Translations under genes and position numbers: made by a program
Shown here: positions 1 to 7,842 of the stretch, piece by piece
Layout of the letters: each line of letters starts with the position of its first letter
How positions within the stretch are numbered: the stretch's first letter is position 1
Assembly (NCBI GenBank): GCA_013054445.1
Contig: JAAMPI010001836.1
Coordinates: 1 to 10,052, forward strand
Source of the DNA: Cudoniella acicularis
Taxonomy: Eukaryota; Ascomycota; Leotiomycetes; Helotiales; Helotiaceae
DNA length: 10,052 nt
Direction of reading: 5' to 3'
Notes under the pieces: generated by a model
The model's database searches: none
Told to the model about the DNA's origin: nothing
Seen by the model: the letters and a program-made list of their open reading frames with translations, nothing else

Positions 1-581
1 TTTCCCCTCATCCAAAAAAAAACAACAATTCTAGACTCACCCCAAACAGTGACAAGCATGCCCCTAATAGGTTCGCATCGCATTGATACCAACCGCACAA
101 ACATCAAACCCGCTTCCGACCACCGAATGCGATTCTCGAACCCCGATGAAAATCCGCAATAAAAGCAAGCTTATGAACTTGCATCTGAAAATCTTATCGA
201 ATCGTCTGGGTGCAGGTTACTCGACAAAGCGTCTTTGCGAGCTTGATCCTTGGTGCGATGCGGCGCGGGTTTCAGTCGGGTTTCATGATGTGGAACTAGC
301 GGCGGCGCAGATGCACTGTATTTTCCGAGTGCTTTTCACTCTCATATTGTTGAGTGAAAGATATTTTCTCGATCTTCAATAAATTCTAATCGTTTTCTTT
401 TCATGCTCGAATCTTCCTGGAATGCTGACGGTCGTCTCACCAACGGCCACCTAAAACCCCGCGTGGAGAAACATATTTTGCTTTTTTGTCGGAGGCAAAT
501 CTCTGCAACGAGACGACCAACCGACTGAGCTGTCTTCTTCTGCCGTCGACCTTTGGAGGTTAATTTATTCTCAATTCAATA
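1..581. other. Upstream region of the sugar transporter; no gene seen
   Basis: No protein-coding signal could be supported here. The longest open frame (about 83-382, +) lacks an ATG start and shows no recognisable family. The stretch is the likely promoter and 5' leader of the transporter beginning at 582. A pyrimidine-rich patch lies around 531-545 and the start codon context is AATAATGGC, acceptable for a fungal start. A candidate CreA double site is listed separately. No TATA box is convincing. Confidence 0.5.
457..468. promoter_or_regulatory. Candidate paired CreA (carbon repressor) site
   Basis: CCCCGC (457-462, GCGGGG on the minus strand) directly abuts GTGGAG (463-468). Both fit the CreA/Mig1-type consensus SYGGRG, one on each strand. 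CreA sites that work in Aspergillus genes often occur as close pairs, and sugar transporters are common carbon-repression targets. The site is about 115 bp before the transporter start. The consensus is short and degenerate, so chance occurrence is quite possible. Confidence 0.3.
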
Positions 582-2607
582 ATGGCGATTATTCGGGCAG
601 AGCCAGACATGATGGGGTTGGAGATGGATGATATACCGAAGAGGGGAGGGGTAAGCGATGGGTCGATATTCACGGTGAATTCGAAAATCACGAGTCCGGA
701 AGCTAGGATGCTAGGGGAAATGGGTGAAATTGCCGTGAAGGATGGTTGGAGAGAGGCTGTGAGGGGGAATGGGAGGAGTCTCGCTTGGTGTTAGTATTTT
801 CTTCCTGTTTGCGACGCTGTTCTGGGAATAATTCGAAAATGGTTGGAGAAAAAGGGCTGAGAGCGAGATTTAAAAAGTTTTGTGAGTGAAAGGGGCGGAA
901 TGGGATATAGGCTGATTTCCCGTTCGAAATAGGTTCGTATGCACTATTTACTTGTATATTTTGGGGTTACGATGGATTGGCTGGGACAGTAAGTGCACCA
1001 TCCCGTCCCTTTCCCCTAAGTTTTCATTTCATAAAATCGAATCACAATTCATGCACATTTTTAGCATAAAAATTCTGATTTGTTTTTAGATCGTACTTGC
1101 CATTTCACAGTTCCGAAATGATTACGGGACAGAGTTTCAAGGACAATTCGTAGTATCTGCCATTGTTCAATTGGAATTTGGAGCGATGACTTTAATTGGA
1201 TTGATGGGAGGTGGAGCACTAACCGCGTTCGTGTCTAAGAAATGGGGAAGACAAGTATGCATGTTTGGTGCTTATTGTAAGTATTTCCATCTGGAATCCT
1301 CTTCTGGGAACATATCTCTAACCAGAGCTTTTAGTATCGACAATCCTTGGTGTTACACTTCAGTTTCTTTCCGCATCCTCAGATCCAACAGCCCCATCGG
1401 GCGCTTCAATTGGTCTTTTCCTTGCTGGAAAGCTCTTTACCGGTTTCCCATTGGGAATTTTCATCACGGCCGCTCCTACTTACTGTTCTGAGCTAGCCCC
1501 GTTGGCGCTTCGTGGCGCAGTCACTGCAGCTGTGAATTTCAGCATCGTGCTCGGCCAATGCCTAGCTTACGTCGTGATGCGTCAAACGCAACATCTGGAA
1601 GGCGTAAATTCCTACCGGATTTTGTTTGCGGTACAGTGGGTATTTGCCGGCGTTGGTATTATCATCCTTTGGTGGTTTCCTGAGAGTCCCTATTTATTAG
1701 TCGCACAAGGTAAGATGCCGAAGGCGAAGAAGAATATTGGGAGGTTGCATGGCGGCGGGGATAAGACTTTCGACCAGGATGCGTATCTCGCTGTGATTAT
1801 TCGAGCCCTTGAATATGAACAAAATGCCAAGAGCAATCAGCCTGGGTTCAAGGAGTGTTTCAGAGGGACGAATCTAAGAAGAACGATGATTGCTATGAGT
1901 GTTTTTGTGGTGCAAGCTGTTTGTGGTATAAGCTGGATCATTGGGTTTGTAAACCTCACCCTTTTTCATTAGAAGAAAAAGCTAAAATCAGGATTCTCAG
2001 ATATATGGCCTATTTCCTAATTCTCGGAGGTATGACGGAGTCACGCGCCTTCGACACAACGGTCCTTCTCTCATTTCTAATGCTTATCGGCAATACGTTC
2101 TCCTGGCTATTCATCGAATCCTTCGGACGCCGTAGCACCGCACTTTGGGGAAGCGTCATCCTCTTCATCACTCTGATCTTCATTGGTACAACTTCTTTGT
2201 TCCCTAATCTCATCACCGCCCAGGTGATATTCATGGGTGTCTGGTCCTTCATGTACCAAGCAACCATTGGAGCCGTCGCTTGGCCGATCGTCTCCGAAGT
2301 CGCAACTTCCAGTCTTCGAGGTCACACACAGTCTTTAGCTACGATGACAACGGGTATCACCGGCGCAGTTGCAGGTGTATTGCTGCCTTTTGCGGTGAAT
2401 CCCGATCAAGGGAATCTGGGAGGAAAGATAGCGTATGTTTATGGAGCATTGCTCGGGCTATCTTGTGTGGGGATTTGGTGGTGGTATCCTGAGACTAAGG
2501 GTTTGTCTTTCGGGGAGATTGATAAATTGTTTGAGGCTGGCGGGAGACCGAGAGACTTTGGGAGAGTGAGACGGAGCGTAAAGAAGGGGAAGAAGCAATC
2601 TTCGTGA
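582..2607 (+). CDS. MFS sugar transporter (sugar porter family), five exons, 555 aa
   Basis: Plasma-membrane sugar porter, probably a proton symporter; the fungal maltose/alpha-glucoside and lactose permease-like branch is the best guess, but the substrate cannot be read from sequence. Exons: 582-789, 933-988, 1090-1276, 1335-1944, 2001-2607, summing to 1668 nt. Introns are 143, 101, 58 and 56 nt; intron 1 has donor GTTAGT and branch-like CTGAT, intron 3 has GTAAGT and CTAAC. The joins restore family motifs: GYDG in TM1 (aa 81-84), KKWGRQ in the TM2-TM3 loop (138-143), YCSELAP (200-206) with R210, PESP after TM6 (266-269), ESFGRR (393-398), and PETKG (517-521) followed by EIDKLFE (526-532). 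A hydrophilic N-terminus of about 65 aa and a basic C-terminus are normal for the family, as is the length. The start is the first ATG giving an in-frame cytosolic leader. No lesion was seen. Confidence 0.94.
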
Positions 2608-2640
2608 AGAAGGGGCTGTTCTATAACATTTAAATCTTGT

Positions 2641-2678
2641 TAGCCTAGGGTTAATATGATTGGACCACATTTAGGCTA
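2641..2678. repeat. Inverted repeat TAGCCTA / TAGGCTA
   Basis: TAGCCTA at 2641-2647 and its exact reverse complement TAGGCTA at 2672-2678 flank a 24-nt AT-rich spacer, starting 34 bp after the transporter stop codon. It could fold as a weak hairpin in the transporter 3' UTR. It may equally be chance. Confidence 0.35.
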
Positions 2679-2698
2679 GTAGATAATAGTACGCAATT

Positions 2699-2723
2699 AC
2701 CGCTTAAAAAAATACTTAGCGGT
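2699..2723. repeat. Imperfect inverted repeat ACCGCTTA / TTAGCGGT
   Basis: Arms 2699-2706 and 2716-2723 pair at 7 of 8 positions around a 9-nt A-rich spacer, about 130-150 bp upstream of the HET start codon. The GC-rich half-sites (ACCGC/GCGGT) spaced by an A-rich centre resemble the general layout of sites bound by dimeric zinc-cluster regulators, but no specific factor is implied. Confidence 0.35.
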
Positions 2724-2852
2724 TGCGGCAACTCTTCTCCGATTGGGTGCAGAGACGAGCTCTTTTTCAGCCAGCACACCTCAACTTTGTCTGCAGCGCT
2801 CCACTTGTCTGCAAACACTTCAAAGTTATTTTCCTTCATTCTACCCGACAAC

Positions 2853-4715
2853 ATGTCATCGCATCCAACAGTCGAGTACTCTCCGTTGCCAGAAGATGAT
2901 TCTATTCGCCTCATGATCGTTCATCCCGCCTCCCCAGGCTCTGACATCCACTGCAGCCTCGTGCTTACAACTATCTCGGAATGCCGCTACAACATATACA
3001 GACAATATACTGCGCTCTCTTACGTTTGGGGAAATCCAACAAAAACTAAAACGGTATTCGTCGACGGAGCTCCGTTCCAGGCAACGATCAATCTCGCCGC
3101 TGCCCTCGACGATTTGCGGGACGAAAGCCAACCACTGAGACTGTGGGTCGATGCCATATGCATAGACCAGAACAATATCCCAGAGAGAAATTTGCAAGTG
3201 GGCTTAATGGGCGACATCTATTCTCTTGCCCAAGGAACGGTTGTTTATCTCGGAAACTCGAACTCGGAGGACTTAGTCACTTTTTTGATTGCCATTAGAC
3301 ACGAGAAGTGGATAAAAACGAAACTTGACATTATATTAACTGAAACGAAAATCCTAGCTACGGATGAAATACTTTCCAACACGTGGTTTACTCGAGTCTG
3401 GACTTACCAGGAGTTCGTTCTCTCTAGAGAGGCCTGGGTTCAATGTGGGAGAATACGAGTATTATAGGATGAACTTTGCGAAGCTCTTGAACATTCAGGA
3501 CGCCTCAATCCACCGGGTATCAGCCCAAGAAGCCACAATCAGCGTGTGTTATCGAGTCTAAAGGTCGCGCGTCGGGGTTATAAGACTAATCGTAGCCGTC
3601 CAATGACCGACGCAAAGCCTCTGTATGATATTTTGGCGCTACGAAGGGGGTTTCGAGCTACCGATATGAGAGATATCATTTACAGCCACCTCGCTATTAC
3701 TGGACTCTCGAAGCCTGCGACAATAACTATGGCAAGATTTCCCCCTCCTATCGTCGATTACGCGAAAAGTGTGGATCAAGTCTTCACAGATGCGGCCCGT
3801 TATATCTACGACTTGGACAATAATCTGAATTTGCTCTCGCACGTAGAAGTGTCTAATCATTCGCTTCGAAGACCAAGGCTTCCTTCTTGGGTACCGGACT
3901 GGTCTTTAGATTCCTCGAATCTACCCACTTGTATCCCTGCACTATTCGGTGACACACACGACCACCTATGGACAGCCCGCAAAAAGATCTATTGCCTAAA
4001 ACGCACCCCAGTGCTGGCATTCAAGACTTATGAAATAGCTGCGATTGAGTCGACTTCTGACTACCATATTCCGTCACATCAGCATGTCTGGGATAAGGAG
4101 AAAAGGGTCTACGAAGACGCCATCCGGACTCATGGATACAACGCTGGGGAGTTAATTGGTGAACAGCTGGAATTTCTGCAAATGTTGATTTATGATTACT
4201 GGCGTCGACAGCTTGGCGGAGGTATTTTGCGACAAAATATGTTACCGGGGAACTTCCCGGATCTGGATCATGATCTCTGGAAAACAAGAAGTCGTTCTTA
4301 TCACCCCACTCCCATGGCATTTACCTTTTTATTTCGTTTCCTCCAAACTGCATTTACGTCTGATCTCGCGGGGTCATTAGAAGGGGGGAAGTTTGCAGCG
4401 CTACCAATGAGAGAAAGTTTACGTACACAAAGGCTTGCCCTTGTGCCGACGGAGACCAAAGCTGGGGACCTTATTTATCTGATCCAACGTGACGCATTTT
4501 GCACTTACGCCGTGCTTCGCCCTTTGCCACCCGGTATACCGAAGCAATCCGGGATTGACAACATTATCAGGGAGGAGTTGATAGGTCGTGGCTGCAGACT
4601 CGATGGTTTGGATGTCTTCCATGCAACATTTGTGGGATTTGCACTTGTTGATAAGTCATATTTTGACAGCGTTCTACCTACACTGGATGTGATGTTAATA
4701 GTTGCTCTACACTAG
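2853..4715 (+). CDS. HET-domain protein, frame interrupted by a single in-frame TAG
   Basis: HET proteins act in the cytoplasm in non-self recognition, and HET domains can trigger incompatibility cell death. The start chosen is the ATG at 2853, giving the usual leader YSPLPEDDSIRLM. HET motifs follow: YTALSYVWG (aa 52-60), LWVDAICIDQ (97-106), then QV..MGDIY, WFTRVWTYQEF (178-188) and CG (198-199). Codon 205 is TAG (3465-3467). The same frame then continues for 415 codons with typical post-HET sequence: DELCEAL right after the stop, RATDMRDIIY (267-276), VDYAKSVDQVF (from 300), LPSWVPDWSL (342-351), and a C-terminal KAGDLIYLI...AVLRP block (535-556). Without the stop the product would be about 620 aa, a normal length. 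As it stands, only a 204-aa HET domain lacking the C-terminal region would be made, unless an 84-nt intron (3459-3542) is removed. I treat it as a gene of uncertain functionality; family assignment is firm. Confidence 0.85.
3459..3542 (+). other. Stop-containing segment of the HET gene: nonsense codon or 84-nt intron
   Basis: The segment begins GTATTA and ends AATCAG, has a length divisible by three and starts in phase 0, so removing it would fuse ...CGRIR to RVLSSLKVAR and skip the TAG at 3465-3467. Against an intron: there is no convincing CTRAY branch site, the donor is weak, and the codons just after the TAG (DELCEALEHSG) match what HET proteins usually have after the CG motif, where a Trp often sits at the position of the stop. 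A TGG-to-TAG or CAG-to-TAG change would explain it. A base-calling error is also possible. Confidence 0.5.
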
Positions 4716-4807
4716 TCGACCTTAATCACGATAGCTTTCACTTTGACGGTGTTACACGGATTATTTGGAGAGTTGGAAAGTATAAATACGAGACCTAAGA
4801 TAACCCC

Positions 4808-4839
4808 AGAGGACGACGTTAAAATACCAGTCGTCTTCT
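4808..4839. repeat. Short inverted repeat downstream of the first HET gene
   Basis: AGAGGACGA (4808-4816) and TCGTCTTCT (4831-4839) pair over 9 positions, with one G-U pair if transcribed on the plus strand, around a 14-nt loop. It lies in the 243-bp tail-to-tail gap between the HET gene and the decayed minus-strand gene, about 95 bp after the HET stop codon, so it could be a 3' UTR hairpin. Nothing else of note is seen in that gap. Confidence 0.35.
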
Positions 4840-4958
4840 AGACCTTCCAATTCCCCACTCGGATGACACATTATACGTTTAATTCTCTAGAGCCTTCCTG
4901 AGCCCTAAGGAACTCGAGGTACAGAATTTCGAGTGACGACTCAGCAACTCTGAAAGCT

Positions 4959-6403
4959 TCATAGAGTAATCCGTGAAGCTTTCTTTGTCGAGCGACGTGG
5001 CGTCGGGGAGACGCTTTCCCTCTTTCCTCGCGCTGTGCTCGTCCGAACCGGAGAAGACAATTCAATCAATCTCTCCTCCTTGGCCTCCACTCTCCTACTC
5101 CTCTCTGCCCTCAAAATATCCAAACTCTTCTGGTCTTTCACCATGTCGATCCATTTTATAGACTTTCCCCATTGGTCTCCCAATAAATAAGGCTTGTAGT
5201 AATCACCAAGCTGCAATTCCTTCAGCCTCGGTAATCCTAATACCAAGTTCTTCACAGCTTGGTCGATCTTCCATTCTTCAATCTGACCTCCCTCATCGTC
5301 ATCCCATTGAGGTAGCCCATCATAGCAATGGAGGACCACCTTCCTCAAATTCAAACAGATGTCGTTGATTATCAAGGTATAAGTTGAAAGCAANCTNNAA
5401 AATCCGATAGGTCGGGCCTTGAAATAGCTAGTAATATTGATGTTCCGTACTATAGAAGCATTTTCCTTCCTAATTTCGCGAAAGAATCGAACGAGAGGGC
5501 TCGTCGGATGAATCTTAGCTGATAGACCGAATCATCGAATAGCTTGTTGAGCGAGACTCGAATTTGAAGAGGAGAGGGTGCTTTGCTATCCCTGCAAGGG
5601 GCACCCGAAATCCGCTGTAGCGCTTCATCAAAATCCCTGTAGGAGTGAAAGCCTTCTTGCTCTTTAGAGTCGTAGTTATATGAAGTATCGAAACAAAATG
5701 TGTTGCGAGAATAGAGTATCTGAGTGGCTTTATCTTCGATCTGTTTACAAGTCCGAAAGAGAGTAACAACGGATAGTCTTTTAGTAGGTATTTGAATGCG
5801 GTTGAGAATATCGTAGCCGTATTTTCCTCGATTATAGAGAAAATGCTCAACGGGAAGTTCGAGGTCCTCTCGGAATGTATTAGGAAGCTTTTCCAAGTCT
5901 TTATTTTTGGGATCCCGAATAATAGCAAGCTGTTCTTCTGTAGCCTTGCTGGTCTAGCCGTAGTATGTAACATTGGAAGTTGCTCGCTAGGCAGGCAGCG
6001 CGAGGCTAAGGGGGTAAAATTCTTTCTAACCACCCTCCTAGTGGTAGCTGTATTTTTGGTAGGTCTTGAATTTTTCCTTAACAAATCATTTATAGCGTAC
6101 CATACCTGGCTCAATAAATTTTACTTGAGAAAAGAGCTCTTTATAAATCTAATCCCGGATTTCTACACGGTATTAGATTTCTTGTAGGCCGGAGAAGTGA
6201 TATACTTGCCTCGGGATAATTTTGCCAAAAACAGGCACATAGAACTCTACTGAGTCTGGACACGAGTTGAGTCTTGGGCCACTGGAGTAAGGGGTTTTTT
6301 TCATTTTAAGTGACTTTGGCGTTGTGGATCCTGCGGAAAGGCTCGTAGTTGTTTGAGACAAGCGCGGACCGCCGCCTCGAATAACTTTCTTGATAGATGA
6401 CAT
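4959..6403 (-). pseudogene. Decayed F-box-like gene (EIRD..IY / RTCKQI / LYSRNTF type)
   Basis: Read on the minus strand from ATG 6403, a Ser/Thr- and Lys-rich leader (SSIKKVIRGG..., 6401-6176) ends at TAA 6175-6173; the same frame resumes as YRVEIRD, then TAG (6151-6149), then IYKELFSQVKF up to TGA (6088-6086). EIRDxIYkeL is the hallmark start of a large fungal family of F-box-like or DUF7730-type proteins of unknown function. The downstream part (about 5953-5517) carries the next conserved stretch, TLFRTCKQIEDKATQILYS followed by RNTFCF, and IRVSLNKLF. Near 5500-5522 the frame must shift to continue with HPTSPLVRFFREIRKENASIV, which runs through N bases at 5394 and 5397-5398 into INDICLNLRKVVLH, GLPRLKELQLGDYY and a basic, Ser-rich C-terminus ending at 4959. 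An intron ending ACTACGGCTAG (5954) may account for part of the 6085-5954 gap, but not for the TAA, the TAG or the frameshift. Family placement is from motif recognition; the exact domain name is uncertain. Confidence 0.65.
5394..5398. other. Undetermined bases (N) inside the decayed gene
   Basis: Three N characters occur at 5394, 5397 and 5398. They fall in two adjacent codons of the frame that joins ...SYFKARPIGF to LSTYTLIINDICL, so the frame is preserved across them but a stop there cannot be excluded. They show that base calls in this neighbourhood were ambiguous. Confidence 0.95.
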
Positions 6404-6484
6404 TTTTATAGGAATTATTACGAAGATATTTGGCGGCTCTCCAAGAAAAGTTATCCAAGGAGCAAGGGGGTTCGAGTGACGTAT

Positions 6485-6781
6485 CTCAGCTCAGCTTCGC
6501 CTTCCGGCCTGCCTTGGCAGTTCGGAGAGTTAGTTCCGCGCGATAGGAGGCCTGAGCTCCAGCGCCGAGTGGCAAGTCTTTGAAGATATTCCAAGATGAT
6601 TATCATGTATAGGTGGTGACGAGAATCCGTTGCTCGTCGACTAGTGGTTGAAGTGAACAGGAATATGGAAAGCTGGAGGTCGGAATGTAGTTTACCTTTA
6701 AAATCTCAGACAACAGTTTACCCTACCAAAATCCATTTCTGTCTTTGGACCTGAGTATTCGTTGCTCTAGCCTGAGCTGAG
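6485..6781. repeat. Perfect 10-bp inverted repeat CTCAGCTCAG / CTGAGCTGAG
   Basis: CTCAGCTCAG at 6485-6494 is the exact reverse complement of CTGAGCTGAG at 6772-6781; the outer ends are 297 bp apart. Identity does not extend beyond the core, and I see no clear target-site duplication, so a MITE-like element is only a possibility. Related CCTGAG words occur at 6551, 6750, 6771, 6790, 7043 and 7063, and GCTCAGC recurs at 7029-7035. Confidence 0.4.
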
Positions 6782-7526
6782 CCCTAAGTCCTGAGAACGC
6801 TGATAAGTCAGCTGGATTATGCTCGGGGGGATCCCCTTCTGGCTCCCTTAAGAATCGCTTATAGTTTCCATATTGTCTATATATAGGATTTTGCAGATCC
6901 TCTTGCCTATAACACAGCCACTTCTTTAAGCTTATTAAGATATTGTGACGGTATCCGTTCTTGCTCCCCTGTTACACTTATTAAGGGTCCTTGCAGGAGC
7001 CGATTAGGTTCCCCTCTATACTAACTCGGCTCAGCTATCTCACCTGAGGAGCCCGAGCAGCCCCTGAGCACATATACTATTACACTGGGTGGGTTTCACC
7101 CTCCTTTTTTGCCTCTAAATTGTAAGGCCTAGAGTCGCTAGAAGATATATATGGATCGCGGTGAGGCAGAATTAAGTCAATAATAGCGATTCCGAGTCTA
7201 GGTGCAGGAATATCGAAATTCAGTAGCACTGTAAGATGCTTGCGAATCCTAGCAAGGCGAATATTATAACACTTAGTCCCTAATCTCTTACCATTAAGCA
7301 TAGGAAAGGAGACTACAGCTCCTAGAAAATTTGCTTGAGCAAAACTGTGCCCGTTGTTGTGTTAGGTAGAAGCAATAGCTTAGGCGCGACTTTCAAGAAA
7401 CAAACTATCCTTATTCCTAGTTTATGATACAAAGAACTTTTATCTTACTCCGCCCACTTATGTTTGGGGAAGAACTCTAGACGAATCTGCCTTGCAACTT
7501 CCCATATCTTCGGAAAGAATACCCTC

Positions 7527-7542
7527 ACTCCGTCAGCGGAGT
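7527..7542. repeat. Perfect 6-bp hairpin ACTCCG-TCAG-CGGAGT
   Basis: ACTCCG (7527-7532) and CGGAGT (7537-7542) are exact reverse complements around a 4-nt loop. It lies in the gene-poor stretch about 300 bp beyond the stop codon of the second HET gene, on that gene's downstream side. No role is assigned. Confidence 0.4.
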
Positions 7543-7842
7543 ATCGCCTTGTTCTTTAGTTATACAACGTTTGGCCACTCTCTCCCTATACCCCACTAAT
7601 AAAAATAGGTACTGCAGACACCAACGACCCTCTTACCCTAAGACTAAATTCAAAGCTTGTGTAGCTAAAGGGTAATTGGAAAGGCTGGGCTTCTATGCTA
7701 TTGCTCGTATTATGTGTATCTGGTCTGGCTGTGGTTGAAAGGATCTTACATAGTAGGCGCTTCTTACATTTACCACAATCTAATATAATTATCTTCCTAC
7801 TTTTCCCCTATTTCTTTTGCTAGACATAATTTTGTGTTTCCT

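Larger units (their letters stand above)
2608..2852. other. Intergenic region between transporter and first HET gene
   Basis: This 245-bp tandem-gene spacer must hold the transporter 3' end and the HET promoter. Inverted CCAAT boxes (ATTGG) occur at 2659-2663 and 2742-2746, about 190 and 110 bp before the HET ATG, which are plausible positions for a fungal CCAAT-binding complex. The leader just before the ATG is pyrimidine-rich (about 2826-2846). Two inverted repeats are listed separately. No clear poly(A) hexamer is visible. Confidence 0.45.
6404..7842. other. Gene-poor 1.4-kb stretch; no supported gene
   Basis: All six frames are broken by stops. The longest open stretches are minus-strand runs of about 100 codons ending at 7080 and about 70 codons ending near 7586; neither matches a family I recognise. 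No tRNA or rRNA, terminal repeat pair with target duplication, or transposase motif was found. The left part would include the promoter of the decayed minus-strand gene (start 6403), and the right end holds the 3' region of the second HET gene. The central part shows a concentration of CCTGAG and GCTCAGC words, listed separately, and could be an eroded repeat. Confidence 0.5.

Noticed and set aside
83..382. Open frame of about 100 codons on the plus strand upstream of the transporter
   Set aside because: It begins at a TTG, not ATG, shows no recognisable motif, and lies where the transporter promoter is expected.
3459..3498. A 40-nt intron (GTATTA...ATTCAG) to skip the TAG in the first HET gene
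   Set aside because: It is too short for typical fungal introns and would continue into a frame that stops at 3559-3561.
5515..6114. Minus-strand open frame of 199 codons overlapping the decayed gene
   Set aside because: It is out of frame with the conserved blocks and has a low-complexity Thr/Arg/Ser composition without family motifs. The frame carrying RTCKQI and LYSRNTF is the one with evident homology.
5792..6187. Plus-strand open frame of 131 codons with hydrophobic stretches resembling membrane segments
   Set aside because: It is antisense to the recognisable minus-strand F-box-like blocks (RTCKQI, EIRD) and starts at a non-conserved position, so it is a shadow frame.
7080..7401. Minus-strand open stretch of about 100 codons (contains MLNGKRLGTKCYN and ends ...EGETHPV)
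   Set aside because: The length could occur by chance at this base composition; no family was recognised, no splice partners were visible, and no transposase motifs were found. A blastp or tblastn search would settle it.
7586..7814. Minus-strand open stretch of about 70 codons with a Cys pattern (DCGKCKKRLLCKIL)
   Set aside because: It has no in-frame ATG; an upstream ATG (MSSKRNRGK...) would need a frameshift at a GGGGAAAA run. Only three Cys are present and the rest does not resemble a zinc-finger family, so it is probably chance.
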